64,000 bases of DNA. Origin: Cyanobium sp. NS01 (GTDB lineage: Bacteria > Cyanobacteriota > Cyanobacteriia > PCC-6307 > Cyanobiaceae). Below, piece by piece: positions 53,342 through 63,142 of the stretch. Each line of letters begins with the position of its first letter. Within the stretch, counting starts at the first letter, position 1. Location: NCBI RefSeq assembly GCF_014280235.1, contig NZ_CP047940.1, positions 310,001 to 374,000 on the forward strand, written 5' to 3'. Below the pieces are notes generated by a model. That model searched no databases and had not been told where the DNA came from. It was given only the letters and a program-made list of their open reading frames with translations. Position numbers and translations under genes: made by a program.

Positions 53342-54331
53342 ATGGCTGATCTGCCTTTCACCCTTGACCAGCTCCGGATCCTGCGGGCGATCGCCAGTGA
53401 GGGCAGCTTCAAGAAGGCTGCCGACAGCCTCTATGTGACCCAGCCCGCCGTGAGTCTCCAGATCCAGAACCTGGAGAAGCAGCTCAGCGTGTCCCTGTTC
53501 GACCGTGGCGGCCGCAAGGCCCAGCTCACCGAGGCGGGGCATCTGCTGCTCAGTTACTGCGATCGGATCCTGAGCCAGTGCCAGGAGGCCTGCCGCGCCC
53601 TTGAGGACCTCCACAACCTCAAGGGGGGCTCCCTGCTGGTGGGTGCCAGCCAGACCACCGGCACCTATCTGATGCCGCGCATGATCGGGCTGTTCCGGCT
53701 GAAATACCCCGATGTGGCCGTGCAGCTTCAGGTGCACAGCACCCGACGCACCGGCTGGAGCGTGGCCAACGGCCAGCTGGATCTCGCCATCATCGGCGGC
53801 GAGCTGCCCCCCGAACTCAACGAGCTGTTGCAGGTGGTGCCCTACGCCAGTGATGAACTGGCCCTGGTGCTCCCCACCAAGCATCCCCTCGCCCGCCTCC
53901 AGGAACTCACCAAGGAAGACCTCTACCGGCTGGGTTTTGTCTGTCTCGATGCCCAGTCCACCACCCGCAAGATGGTGGACCAGCTGCTGGCCCGCTCCGG
54001 CCTCGATCTGAGCCGCCTCAAGATCGAGATGGAACTGAACTCCTTCGAGGCGATCAAGAACGCCGTGCAGTCGGGCCTGGGGGCGGCTTTTCTGCCGGTG
54101 GTGTCGATCGAGAGGGAGCTCTCAGCCTCCACCCTGCATCGGGTGCAGGTGGCCGACCTGTCGGTGCGTCGCCAGCTCAAACTGATCAGCCACCCGGCCC
54201 GCTACTGCTCGAGGGCCTCGGAGGCCTTCCGGCAGGAGGTGCTGCCCGCCTTCGCCAGCCCCGACAGCCCCCTGCGCCGTCCGCTGCAGCAGCCTGCCCC
54301 TGAGGCCAGCCCCACGGCGGCCGCCACCTAG
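53342..54331 (+). CDS. rbcR: LysR-type regulator RbcR (Ycf30)
   Basis: A 329-residue LysR regulator. The N-terminal helix-turn-helix ([40 protein letters not shown], cited as [19 protein letters not shown]) is followed by [25 protein letters not shown] (in part: [19 protein letters not shown]), typical of RbcR/Ycf30 that controls RuBisCO and carbon genes. Cofactor-type ligands are 2-phosphoglycolate or NADPH in relatives. It sits beside the Z-ISO-like and ndhF genes, a common cyanobacterial neighbourhood. Confidence 0.93.
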   Translation: MADLPFTLDQLRILRAIASEGSFKKAADSLYVTQPAVSLQIQNLEKQLSVSLFDRGGRKAQLTEAGHLLLSYCDRILSQCQEACRALEDLHNLKGGSLLVGASQTTGTYLMPRMIGLFRLKYPDVAVQLQVHSTRRTGWSVANGQLDLAIIGGELPPELNELLQVVPYASDELALVLPTKHPLARLQELTKEDLYRLGFVCLDAQSTTRKMVDQLLARSGLDLSRLKIEMELNSFEAIKNAVQSGLGAAFLPVVSIERELSASTLHRVQVADLSVRRQLKLISHPARYCSRASEAFRQEVLPAFASPDSPLRRPLQQPAPEASPTAAAT

Positions 54332-54344
54332 CGGCGGCTCAGGC

Positions 54345-55094
54345 TCAGAACTGGTCGGCCTCAGGGGTGATGCCCACCGTGTCGTCGGCCACGCCCTTGG
54401 TGAGGAACTTGTTCTCGCTGATGTCGGTCTGGTAGACGCAGCGCACGATCGGCTGGTCCTTCACCGAGCCGACATAGGCAAAGGTGTTCATGCGCTGCTT
54501 GCACTGGCGCATCTGCTCGGCGGTCACGGCGCCCTCCCGCTCCAGCACGCTCCAGTTCTCCCGCCGGATCACACAGCCGGGCCTGAGCGCGGGCTGGGTG
54601 ACGAAGCTGGTGCTGGGGTTCATCGTGGTGTACAGCTCGATGTCCATCACGAAGGCACTGGCTCCCCACTGCCGGCAGAACTCCGGATCGGGCACGGCCA
54701 TGTCGAGCTGCTGGGAGCTGGCGATGTTGCCCTGGTTGCCCTGGGTGGTGCTGGAGATGCCCGTACCGATGCCAATGCCCACCACCAGCACACCGGCCAG
54801 AACGGCCACGGAGGCCACGTTCAGCTGAATCGGCACGCCGCCCCCCGAGCCACTGCCTCCTGGCCCGCCACCACCGGGTCCGCCGCCGCCGCCACCGCCG
54901 CCGCGCCTGCGGTTCAGCTCCGCCTCGTAGCGATCGCTCTCGTAGCGGCCGGAATCGCGCCCGGCACGGTCGCGGCGAAACCGATCAGGGCCGGCACGGT
55001 CGTCGAAGCGATCTCCCGGTCGCGTCGGTCGCGTATCGGCCCGGCGGTAGGCGCCGGGGCGCTCGTCGTCGTAGCGGCGGGGGGCGCGAGTCAC
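54345..55094 (-). CDS. DUF3172 family protein
   Basis: A 249-residue protein. The first 90 residues are a highly charged Arg/Asp/Tyr-rich and then Gly-rich stretch (a run of Gly around residues 66-85); one hydrophobic helix ([21 protein letters not shown]) follows, and the conserved C-terminal DUF3172 domain has several Cys ([46 protein letters not shown]). Start GTG 55094 overlaps the ndhM stop as GTGA. The Gly/Arg-rich head may bind nucleic acid or be disordered. Function unknown. Confidence 0.85.
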   Translation of the reverse strand: MTRAPRRYDDERPGAYRRADTRPTRPGDRFDDRAGPDRFRRDRAGRDSGRYESDRYEAELNRRRGGGGGGGGPGGGGPGGSGSGGGVPIQLNVASVAVLAGVLVVGIGIGTGISSTTQGNQGNIASSQQLDMAVPDPEFCRQWGASAFVMDIELYTTMNPSTSFVTQPALRPGCVIRRENWSVLEREGAVTAEQMRQCKQRMNTFAYVGSVKDQPIVRCVYQTDISENKFLTKGVADDTVGITPEADQF

Positions 55095-55453
55095 GGGGAA
55101 TCAGGCGTGCGGGGCAGGCCCATGGAGTAGTTGAGAACGCGGCAGTCGGGGTTGTAGCGCAGCTCGCCGGCCTGGAGCAGCTGACGGATCTGGCCCTCCA
55201 GCTCGGAGCCGATGTGGCGCAGGTTGTATTCGCTCAGCTCGGCGCCGGCATGGGCCGCCACCAGCTCGCGAAAGTGCTGCTGCACCTTCTCCAGCACCGC
55301 CGGCTCCCACACGAATTCGTTGTCGGGATCCACGTCCAGGGTGAGCTGGCTGGGGTCGGGCACCAGGTCCTGTCCCTCAAGCCGGGCCGTGAACAGGCGC
55401 ACGTGGCGGGTGGTGGATTTCAGCAGCGTGGCTGCGGAACTGGAATCAGCCAT
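55091..55453 (-). CDS. ndhM: NAD(P)H-quinone oxidoreductase subunit M
   Basis: A 120-residue oxygenic-photosynthesis-specific NDH-1 subunit of the hydrophilic arm. [35 protein letters not shown] (cited as [13 protein letters not shown]), [22 protein letters not shown] (cited as [14 protein letters not shown]) and [18 protein letters not shown] match the family. Start ATG 55453. The GTGA overlap with DUF3172 makes the two co-translated. Confidence 0.94.
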   Translation of the reverse strand: MADSSSAATLLKSTTRHVRLFTARLEGQDLVPDPSQLTLDVDPDNEFVWEPAVLEKVQQHFRELVAAHAGAELSEYNLRHIGSELEGQIRQLLQAGELRYNPDCRVLNYSMGLPRTPDSP

Positions 55454-55490
55454 GGGGTGATGTGGGGCGCAGCCAACGCTTCGACTTTAG

Positions 55491-56999
<1,509 letters not shown>

Positions 57000-57017
57000 A
57001 CGGGCGGCGGAGCGTGG

Positions 57018-57036
57018 GTCAGGATGGTGCCCTGAC
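57018..57036 (+). terminator. Hairpin just after crtP (weak terminator or attenuator candidate)
   Basis: GTCAGG (57018-57023) and CCTGAC (57031-57036) pair around a seven-base loop, 18 bases past the crtP stop. No T-run follows, so a rho-independent terminator is doubtful. It may be an RNA structure in the crtP-crtB spacer. Confidence 0.3.
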
Positions 57037-57045
57037 GATTCTGGT

Positions 57046-57057
57046 GCGGAGCTCCGC
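57046..57057. repeat. 12-bp palindrome in the crtP-crtB spacer
   Basis: GCGGAGCTCCGC reads the same on both strands. It lies in the unusually long 229-base spacer between crtP and crtB, which is otherwise C-rich on the plus strand and shows no other feature. Confidence 0.4.
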
Positions 57058-57228
57058 TCCAGGCCCTGCCCCGGTGCCACCCCGGGTCCGCCCCCTGCTC
57101 CCCGGCCGCTCTGCCATCACCACCGCTTCCCCCCAGGCCCTGTCCCCCCGCCACGCCGCAGCCGAGGGTCCCGCCCTGTCCTCCTCGTCCATGACGCTCG
57201 ATTGCCGTCCACAGCGGCTGGTGCGGGG

Positions 57229-58176
57229 ATGACCGCCCAGCTCTGCCACCATGGCCAGCGTCCCAGCCGACCTGTGGTGCTCCCCAGCCTTGCTCAGGCC
57301 TACGAACACTGCCGGCAGGAGACGGCCGAGTGGGCCAAGACCTTTTATCTGGGCACCCTGCTGATGCCTCCGGCCAAGCGCCGGGCGATCTGGGCGATCT
57401 ACGTGTGGTGCCGCCGCACCGACGAGCTGATGGACAGCGCCGAGGCCCAGGCGCGCTCCGAACAGGAGCTGGCTGAGCGTCTCGATGCCTGGGAGCTGCG
57501 CACCAGGGAGCTGTTCAACGGGGTGGTCCACGACGGCCTGGATCTGGCCATGCAGGACACCCTTGAGCGCTATCCCCAGCCGCTGCAGGCCTACCTGGAC
57601 ATGATCGAGGGCCAGCGCATGGACCTGAGCCGGCAGCGCTACACCAGCTTTGCCGAGCTGGAGCTCTACTGCTATCGGGTGGCGGGCACGGTGGGCCTGA
57701 TGACCCAGGAGGTGATGGGCCGCGACGCCGCCTACACGTCGGCCCCCTGGAGTGCTGCCCCAGACACCTCGGATGCGGCCGTGGCCCTGGGCATCGCCAA
57801 CCAGCTCACCAACATCCTGCGCGACGTGGGCGAAGACCGCAGCCGCGGGCGGATCTACCTGCCCCAGGATGAGCTGGCGCGGTTTGGCTACGGCGAGGAG
57901 CAGCTTCTGGCGGGGGTGCTCAACGACAACTGGCGGGCCTTGATGCGCTTCCAGGTGACCCGGGCCCGTCAGTGGTTTGCCCGCTCGGAGGCCGGCGTGC
58001 GCTGGCTGGCTCCCGATGCCCGCTGGCCGGTGTGGGCCTCGCTGCGGCTCTACCGCGGCATTCTCGATGTGATCGAGCAGCAGAACTACGACGTGTTCAA
58101 CAAGCGGGCCTATGTGCCCCGCACCGGCAAGCTGCTCGACCTGCCGCTGTCCTTCGTTGTGGCCCAGGTGCGCTAA
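57229..58176 (+). CDS. crtB: Phytoene synthase
   Basis: Condenses two geranylgeranyl diphosphates into phytoene. The two Asp-rich motifs are present: the first in YVWCRRTDELMDS (DExxD-like) and the second in NILRDVGEDRSRGRIYLPQDEL (in part: LRDVGEDRSRGRIYLP). The trans-prenyltransferase signature YCYRVAGTVGLM is also clear. ATG 57229 gives 315 residues; the frame continues upstream without homology. The stop TAA overlaps the convergent hydrolase stop (CTAA). Confidence 0.96.
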   Translation: MTAQLCHHGQRPSRPVVLPSLAQAYEHCRQETAEWAKTFYLGTLLMPPAKRRAIWAIYVWCRRTDELMDSAEAQARSEQELAERLDAWELRTRELFNGVVHDGLDLAMQDTLERYPQPLQAYLDMIEGQRMDLSRQRYTSFAELELYCYRVAGTVGLMTQEVMGRDAAYTSAPWSAAPDTSDAAVALGIANQLTNILRDVGEDRSRGRIYLPQDELARFGYGEEQLLAGVLNDNWRALMRFQVTRARQWFARSEAGVRWLAPDARWPVWASLRLYRGILDVIEQQNYDVFNKRAYVPRTGKLLDLPLSFVVAQVR

Positions 58177-59132
58177 CCAGCCGGGGCGCTCAGTCCCTGG
58201 TCCGCTTCGGCTAGGGCCTCCAGCAGCAACGGGTTCACCTGCTCCGGGGCCTCATCGTGGGGGCAATGGCCCAGCCCCGGCAGTTCATGCAGCTGCCGCA
58301 CACAGGCGAAGCGCTGCCAGCGGCGGGCTTCGGCCACTGGCTCCCAGGGATCTGCCTGACCGCAGATCAGGGTCACGGGCGTGGCCAGCTGGTCCAGCAG
58401 GTCCGGGGCCAGGCAGTCGTCGAAGAGATTCACGAAGCCGCGGAAGGCCTCGCTGGCGCCGGGCTGCTGGGCCGGGGTGAGAAGCAACGCCACCAGCTGC
58501 TCATCCACGTTGCGGCCGCTGGGATAGGCCTGGAGCAGCACCCGGCGGATCGCCTCCGGCCGGGCGAAGGAGCGGAACAGCAACTGGGTCAGCCAGCGTT
58601 GGCGCACCACGCTTTTCAGGGCCGGGCGCAGGCGGCGCAGCCCTGCGGGCTGGTCCACCAGGCGCTTGTCATCGAGGGCGCGCTGGGCGCAATCCACCAG
58701 AACCACGCCCAGGGCGGGCCGGCCACTGCGCTCCAGCTTGGCAGCGGCGGCCAGGGCGACGACGCCGCCGATGGAGTTTCCCACCAGCTGCACCGTGTCC
58801 AACTGCTGGGAGGCGATGAACGCCACCACCTGATCGGCCCAGAGCTCCATGCCGTAGCGCAGGGAGCCCGGCAGCTCGGGTTCGTCGCCCAGGCGGGAGC
58901 GGGGCTTGTCGCTGGCCCCGAAACCGATCAGGTCAAGGGCATACACAGGCCGTTGTTGCCGCAGGGCCTCCACGCTGTGACGCCAGTGCTCCTTACAGGC
59001 CCCGAAGCCATGGATCAGCAGCACCGGCGCCGCCGGCGTGCTGCTCAGGGCCGGCGCGCTCAGATAGGCCACCCGCCAGCCCCGCCAGGTCATGGCCGCC
59101 AGCCAGGCCGGGGGGTAGGGAGAGGTGACCAT
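58173..59132 (-). CDS. Alpha/beta-fold hydrolase
   Basis: A 319-residue alpha/beta hydrolase. The oxyanion region LLIHGFGACKEHW, the nucleophile elbow VGNSIGGVVAL (GNSIGG, Ser), the acidic residue region LICGQADPWEPV and the catalytic His in LPGLGHCPHDE are in order. It resembles cyanobacterial esterase-like and chlorophyll-related hydrolase families but the substrate cannot be told. Convergent four-base overlap with crtB at shared stop bases. Confidence 0.86.
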   Translation of the reverse strand: MVTSPYPPAWLAAMTWRGWRVAYLSAPALSSTPAAPVLLIHGFGACKEHWRHSVEALRQQRPVYALDLIGFGASDKPRSRLGDEPELPGSLRYGMELWADQVVAFIASQQLDTVQLVGNSIGGVVALAAAAKLERSGRPALGVVLVDCAQRALDDKRLVDQPAGLRRLRPALKSVVRQRWLTQLLFRSFARPEAIRRVLLQAYPSGRNVDEQLVALLLTPAQQPGASEAFRGFVNLFDDCLAPDLLDQLATPVTLICGQADPWEPVAEARRWQRFACVRQLHELPGLGHCPHDEAPEQVNPLLLEALAEADQGLSAPAG

Positions 59133-59179
59133 CGGGCTGGGGCGGGGAACGGATGGCTGCCGGCCGCCTCCAGCCGCGT

Positions 59180-59605
59180 TCAGACCGCGGCCTTCTGGTT
59201 GTCGAGCAGCTGCTTGAGCTTGGCCAGCTCGCCGGCCCAGCGGGGGTCGGGGGCCTCGCTGTCCACCTGGTCGGCGTGGACCACCTTGTTCACGGCCTTG
59301 CGCTGGGGGGCGCTGCCGGTGCCACCACGGCGGTCGGCGGTGGCGGTGGCACGGGCGTCTCGGCGCTCGGAGACCTCGATGCGCAGGGTGTTGCCACCGA
59401 AGTCCTTACCGTTGAGCTGCTCGATCACGGCGTCGGCCAGCTTCTGGTCGTCCACGTTGGCGAAGCCGAAACCGCGGCAGGCGCCCGTGTCGCGATCATT
59501 GACGGCCTTGAAGCGCACCCCTTCCCCGATGGCCGTAAACAGAGCCTCGAGCTCCTTGGCATCAAAAGCTTGCGGCAGGTTGCCGACGTAGAGACGAATG
59601 CTCAT
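59180..59605 (-). CDS. RNA-binding protein with one RRM domain
   Basis: A 141-residue cyanobacterial Rbp-like protein. The RRM (about 1-80) has RNP2 LYVGNL and RNP1 RGFGFANV, with VNDRDTGACRGFGF typical of the family. The C-terminal tail is charged with a coiled-coil-like end rather than the usual Gly-rich tail, so it may belong to the less cold-regulated type. Start ATG 59605 is fixed by the RNP2 position. It is flanked by short gaps on the same strand as cca. Confidence 0.9.
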   Translation of the reverse strand: MSIRLYVGNLPQAFDAKELEALFTAIGEGVRFKAVNDRDTGACRGFGFANVDDQKLADAVIEQLNGKDFGGNTLRIEVSERRDARATATADRRGGTGSAPQRKAVNKVVHADQVDSEAPDPRWAGELAKLKQLLDNQKAAV

Positions 59606-59677
59606 GGCAGGGGATGGGATAGGAAAACGTTTCGCAGGCGAGGAAAACCTCGGACACACGCCTATGACATCTGGAAG

Positions 59678-60910
59678 TTAACCATGCCGCCGGTCGAGCC
59701 AGGCCCTGGCGGCGATCAGAGCCGCCCTGCTGGCCGCCGGATCCTGCGGCGGGATCCGGCCGAAGGCCCGCTCCTGGGTGAGATGCCTCATCAGCACTCC
59801 CAGTTCGGGCCCCGGCGCCAGCCCGAGGGCCTGCTGCAGCTGCACGCCGTTGAGAGGAGAGCTGGGGTGGAAGAGAGGGTCTTCCGCCAGATGCCAGCGC
59901 TCCATCTGCTGCTTCGCCTGGGGCGCCGGCAGGAAGAGCAACAGGGCCGGCAGGTCTGCCTCCAGGTCCAGGTGCAGCTGAAGTTGCTCGGCCTCCGTGA
60001 GCGCGGCTCCCGCCGCGGCCTGTGTCAGCCGCCGCCACCACCGGCGCAGCCGTCCGCTGCGCTGCTGCAGCTGACGGCTGGCCCGGAGCTGGCCCAGGGC
60101 CTCAGGCGGCAGCAGCGCCGCCAGCCGGGCCAGCGGCAGGGCCCAGGCAGCCGCGCTGCCGAGCCCGCAGGCCTCGGCCTGCTCAAGGCTGAGGCTCAGC
60201 AGCACGGGCTCAGCCGTGGCATCGGCCCCCCAGGGGGCCAGCAGACTCAGCCCGGCACATCCGGCCAGGCCCCGCTCGCCGCCGGGGGCCGTGGCCAGTT
60301 TCTCCAGTTCGGTGAGCACCCGCTCGCCGGCCACCTCGGCGAGCCTTGCCCCGTGGCGCCGGATCCAGTTGCGGCTGCGCGCCTCCAGCACGAGTTCCAG
60401 CTCCACCTCCAGGCGCAGACCGCGCAGCAGCCGCAGCGGATCGGCCAGCAGGTTGGCCTCGCTCACGGCGGCCAGGCGAGCGGCTCTGAGGTCGCCGAGG
60501 CCGCCGGTGGGATCCAGCAGGGGGCTGCCGGGGGCCAGGGGCAGGGCGATCGCGTTGGCGGTGTAGTCGCGGCGGCGGAGGTCCTGCTCGAGGCTGTTGC
60601 CCTCCTGCCGGGCCAGGTCGAGGGTCCAGCCCCGCAGCACCAGCCGGGCGATGTCGCGCTCGGAGTCCAGCACCACACAGGTGCCGCCGCAGCGGCGGGC
60701 CAGCTGCCGCCCCAGGCTGATCGCTGCGCCCGGCACCACCAGGTCAAGGTCGGGGCAGGGCGCCAGGCGGCCCAGCAGGGCATCGCGCACGGCTCCCCCC
60801 ACCAGGGCGCAGCCCGCGGGGAAGTGGTCCGGGGGCACGGGCCAGTGCTGGGGCGCCAGCCGCTCCCACAGCCGCACCGCCCGCTCGTCAGCCGGCAGAT
60901 TGCCCGCCAC
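59678..60910 (-). CDS. cca: CCA tRNA nucleotidyltransferase / poly(A) polymerase family protein
   Basis: A class II nucleotidyltransferase that adds or repairs the tRNA CCA end. The active-site motif CALVGGAVRDALLGRL and DLDLVVPG, then RRDYTANAIALPL and the helical C-terminal region, are clear. I place the start at GTG 60910 (410 residues), because the upstream ATG 60946 would overlap the start of the divergent ycf34. The long Leu/Ala-rich C-terminus is typical of cyanobacterial Cca-like proteins. Some cyanobacteria split A- and CC-adding activity; this cannot be judged. Confidence 0.9.
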   Translation of the reverse strand: MAGNLPADERAVRLWERLAPQHWPVPPDHFPAGCALVGGAVRDALLGRLAPCPDLDLVVPGAAISLGRQLARRCGGTCVVLDSERDIARLVLRGWTLDLARQEGNSLEQDLRRRDYTANAIALPLAPGSPLLDPTGGLGDLRAARLAAVSEANLLADPLRLLRGLRLEVELELVLEARSRNWIRRHGARLAEVAGERVLTELEKLATAPGGERGLAGCAGLSLLAPWGADATAEPVLLSLSLEQAEACGLGSAAAWALPLARLAALLPPEALGQLRASRQLQQRSGRLRRWWRRLTQAAAGAALTEAEQLQLHLDLEADLPALLLFLPAPQAKQQMERWHLAEDPLFHPSSPLNGVQLQQALGLAPGPELGVLMRHLTQERAFGRIPPQDPAASRAALIAARAWLDRRHG

Positions 60911-60938
60911 AATGGGCGCCTGGCGCGACCTGGCCGGG

Positions 60939-61190
60939 ATGTGCATCTGCGTGAACTGCCGCTGGGTCGACCGCTGTCAGGCCTACCACGCGGTGGAGCG
61001 GCAGCACGGTGTGCTCCACCTCAGCGCCGAGCCCGACTTCCGCCCCTCCCAGCCCCGCATCCACGTGCAGGTGCTCGACCTGGCGGCCGGGGGTGTGGGC
61101 GTGGAGTGGGACGTGCGGGCCTGCGACTCCTTCGCGGCCGATCCCGGCCGCTGGCAGCGCCTGCGCCCCGGGGAGGCCTGCCCCCGATGA
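60939..61190 (+). CDS. ycf34: Ycf34, Fe-S cluster protein
   Basis: An 83-residue protein kept in algal plastids and cyanobacteria. The N-terminal Cys cluster MCICVNCRWVDRC binds an Fe-S cluster in Synechocystis Ycf34, which affects photosynthetic electron transport and pigment levels. The rest (VQVLDLAAGGVGVEWDVRACDSF, in part) is a small domain. ATG 60939 is the family start. The stop overlaps the next start as ATGA, so ycf34, tsaB and ydcF are translated as a linked run. Confidence 0.93.
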   Translation: MCICVNCRWVDRCQAYHAVERQHGVLHLSAEPDFRPSQPRIHVQVLDLAAGGVGVEWDVRACDSFAADPGRWQRLRPGEACPR

Positions 61191-61801
61191 GCTGGCTCCT
61201 GGCCCTGCACAGCTCCAGCCCGGTGCTTGGCGTCGGCCTCCGCAGCCTTGAGGACGACATCCCTGACCAGGTGCGGCAGTTCCCCCTGGGCCGGGATCTC
61301 TCCGGCGCCCTGCTCGAGAGCGTCGAGTCGCTGCTGCCTGCCCAGTCCTGGCCAGCCCTGGCGCGGCTGGCCGTGGCCACGGGGCCGGGCGGCTTCACCG
61401 GCACCCGGCTCACGGTGGTGCTGGCCCGCACCCTCGCCCAGCAGCTGGAGATTCCCCTCGATGGCGTGGGCAGCTTTCTGTTGGTGGCCCGGCGCCTGCA
61501 CCTGGCCGGGCCCACCTGGCTGAGCCAGGCGTTGCCGCGCCGGGGCGTCGTGGCCGGTGTCTATGGTCCCTGCCCCGAAGCCCTGGGGGGCATGGCGCAA
61601 CGGCGTCAGCCCCGGCTCTATGAGGACAGCGAGGCCCTGCGCGCTGCGGAGCCCGATCTGCCGGTGTTGGCGGCGGAGGTGGATGTGGAGCGCGACGTGG
61701 TGCAGCTGCTTGAGCTGAGCGCCGAGGCCCACGCCGCTGCTGTGCCGGCGCCCTGGCAGCCGGTGCTGCCGCTCTACCCCACCGCTCCGGTGCCGCTCTG
61801 A
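61187..61801 (+). CDS. tsaB: tRNA threonylcarbamoyladenosine biosynthesis protein TsaB
   Basis: Partner of TsaD in making t6A at position 37 of ANN-decoding tRNAs. The ASKHA fold is visible: LLALHSSSPVLGVGL (strand 1) and the conserved LAVATGPGGFTGTRLTVVLARTLA (in part: ATGPGGFTGTRL). At 204 residues it is full length. ATG 61187 overlaps the ycf34 stop; its own stop overlaps the next start as TGATG. Confidence 0.92.
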   Translation: MSWLLALHSSSPVLGVGLRSLEDDIPDQVRQFPLGRDLSGALLESVESLLPAQSWPALARLAVATGPGGFTGTRLTVVLARTLAQQLEIPLDGVGSFLLVARRLHLAGPTWLSQALPRRGVVAGVYGPCPEALGGMAQRRQPRLYEDSEALRAAEPDLPVLAAEVDVERDVVQLLELSAEAHAAAVPAPWQPVLPLYPTAPVPL

Positions 61802-62409
61802 TGGCCCCTGCCTCCCGCCGGCAGCAGCGGCCCCGGCGCCGTCGCCGTGGCGGCAAGCGCTGGCTGCTGCTGGCCCTGGCAGCCGCGCTGGCGATGCTCT
61901 CCCGGGGCTGGTGGTGGCCGACGCCGCCACCGGCCCAGATGATCCTGGTGCTCGGCGGTGATGTGGAGCGGGAGCGCCATGCGGCCGAGATCGCTGCCGA
62001 GCAGGGGCTTCCCGTGGTGGTGAGCGGCGGCAGCAATCCCGAATTCGCTCAGTGGCTCTTCGAGGAGCGGCAGGGTCTGCAGCCCGGCCAGGTGAAGCTC
62101 GACTACCGCGCCAACGACACCCTCACCAACTTCACCTCCCTGGTGGACGACCTGCGCCGGGCCCGCATCCGCCATGCCCTGCTGGTGACCAGCCAGGACC
62201 ACATGGATCGCGCTCTGCTCGTGGGCCGCATCGTGGCCGGCAGCAGGGGCATCCACCTCACGCCTGAACCGGTGGACTGCGCCGACCTCTGCAGCCCCGA
62301 GAGCCGCCAGAAGATCTGGGGTGATGGCCTGCGGGCGGCGCTGTGGGTGATCAGCGGCCGCGATCTCAGGAGCTGGGCGGCAGAGCGGCTGAGTCTGGAG
62401 CTCCGCTGA
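61801..62409 (+). CDS. YdcF/ElyC-type DUF218 membrane protein
   Basis: A 202-residue protein. A basic head (RRQQRPRRRRRGGKRW) and one membrane helix precede a DUF218 domain: MILVLGGDVERERHAAEIAAEQGLPVVVSGGSN (in part: ILVLGGDVERE and PVVVSGGSN), LDYRANDTLTNFTSLVDDL and VTSQDHMDRALLVGR. DUF218 proteins such as ElyC and SanA affect envelope integrity. Its 3' end overlaps the convergent plsC by 44 bases. Confidence 0.85.
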   Translation: MAPASRRQQRPRRRRRGGKRWLLLALAAALAMLSRGWWWPTPPPAQMILVLGGDVERERHAAEIAAEQGLPVVVSGGSNPEFAQWLFEERQGLQPGQVKLDYRANDTLTNFTSLVDDLRRARIRHALLVTSQDHMDRALLVGRIVAGSRGIHLTPEPVDCADLCSPESRQKIWGDGLRAALWVISGRDLRSWAAERLSLELR

Positions 62410-63142
62410 GGCGGTTCCGGCCGATCAGCCCCTGGTCGAGCAGGGCATTGATCTGCTCCTGGCAGGCGCGGGTGGCGGCGTCCAGATCGGGCCGACGGCG
62501 GGAGCCGGGCGGGGGAATCGGCGTGCCGATGCGGATGTGGATCGGCACCAGCCGGATGCCGGAGCCGCCAGGGCCCAGGGCCCGGTGGCTGTTGAGGATC
62601 GCCACCGGCAGCAGGGCTGCGCCGCTGCGGGCGGCCAGCAGGGCAGCCCCCGCCAGGGGGGTGTTGACCCGGCCGTCGCTCTGGCGGGTGCCATCGAGAA
62701 ACACGCCGGTGGCCCAGCCCTCCTCTAGGCGGTCGGTGGCGGTGCGGATCGCCTCGCGGTCGCTGGCGCCCCGGGCCACGGGATAGGCCCCGCAGGCCCG
62801 GATGATCGCCCCCAGCAGTGGCACCTGGAACAGCTCGGCCTTGGCCATGAAGGCCACGGGCCGGCCCAGGGCATGGCCCAGCAGGGGCGGATCGAGGTGG
62901 GAGCCGTGGTTGGCCACCACCACCAGAGCCCCCTCGTTGGGCACATGGCCGTTGCCCGCGGTGCGCCCCCGGAACAGCAGGCGGTAGATCGGAAACACCA
63001 GCAGATAGCTGATCAGCCGATACACCAGGCTGGGTCTGGGGGTGCGGATCAGGGCCGGTGGTTCGCTGCGCTTGCGGCGTCGCAGCACCCGCTTCACGGC
63101 GTTGACCGACCGGCTGCCCGGGCGCAGTCCGGAGCGGCTCAC
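62366..63142 (-). CDS. plsC: 1-acyl-sn-glycerol-3-phosphate acyltransferase
   Basis: A 258-residue acyltransferase of phospholipid and glycolipid synthesis at the membrane. The catalytic NHxxxxD motif is NHGSHLD in LVVVANHGSHLDPPLLG; the substrate motif usually EGTR reads DGTRQSDGR here. One N-terminal hydrophobic stretch (YRLISYLLVFPIYRLLF) anchors it. Start GTG 63142 overlaps the fabD stop as GTGA, so fabD and plsC form one translation unit for fatty-acid and lipid supply. Confidence 0.92.
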   Translation of the reverse strand: MSRSGLRPGSRSVNAVKRVLRRRKRSEPPALIRTPRPSLVYRLISYLLVFPIYRLLFRGRTAGNGHVPNEGALVVVANHGSHLDPPLLGHALGRPVAFMAKAELFQVPLLGAIIRACGAYPVARGASDREAIRTATDRLEEGWATGVFLDGTRQSDGRVNTPLAGAALLAARSGAALLPVAILNSHRALGPGGSGIRLVPIHIRIGTPIPPPGSRRRPDLDAATRACQEQINALLDQGLIGRNRLSGAPDSAALPPSS

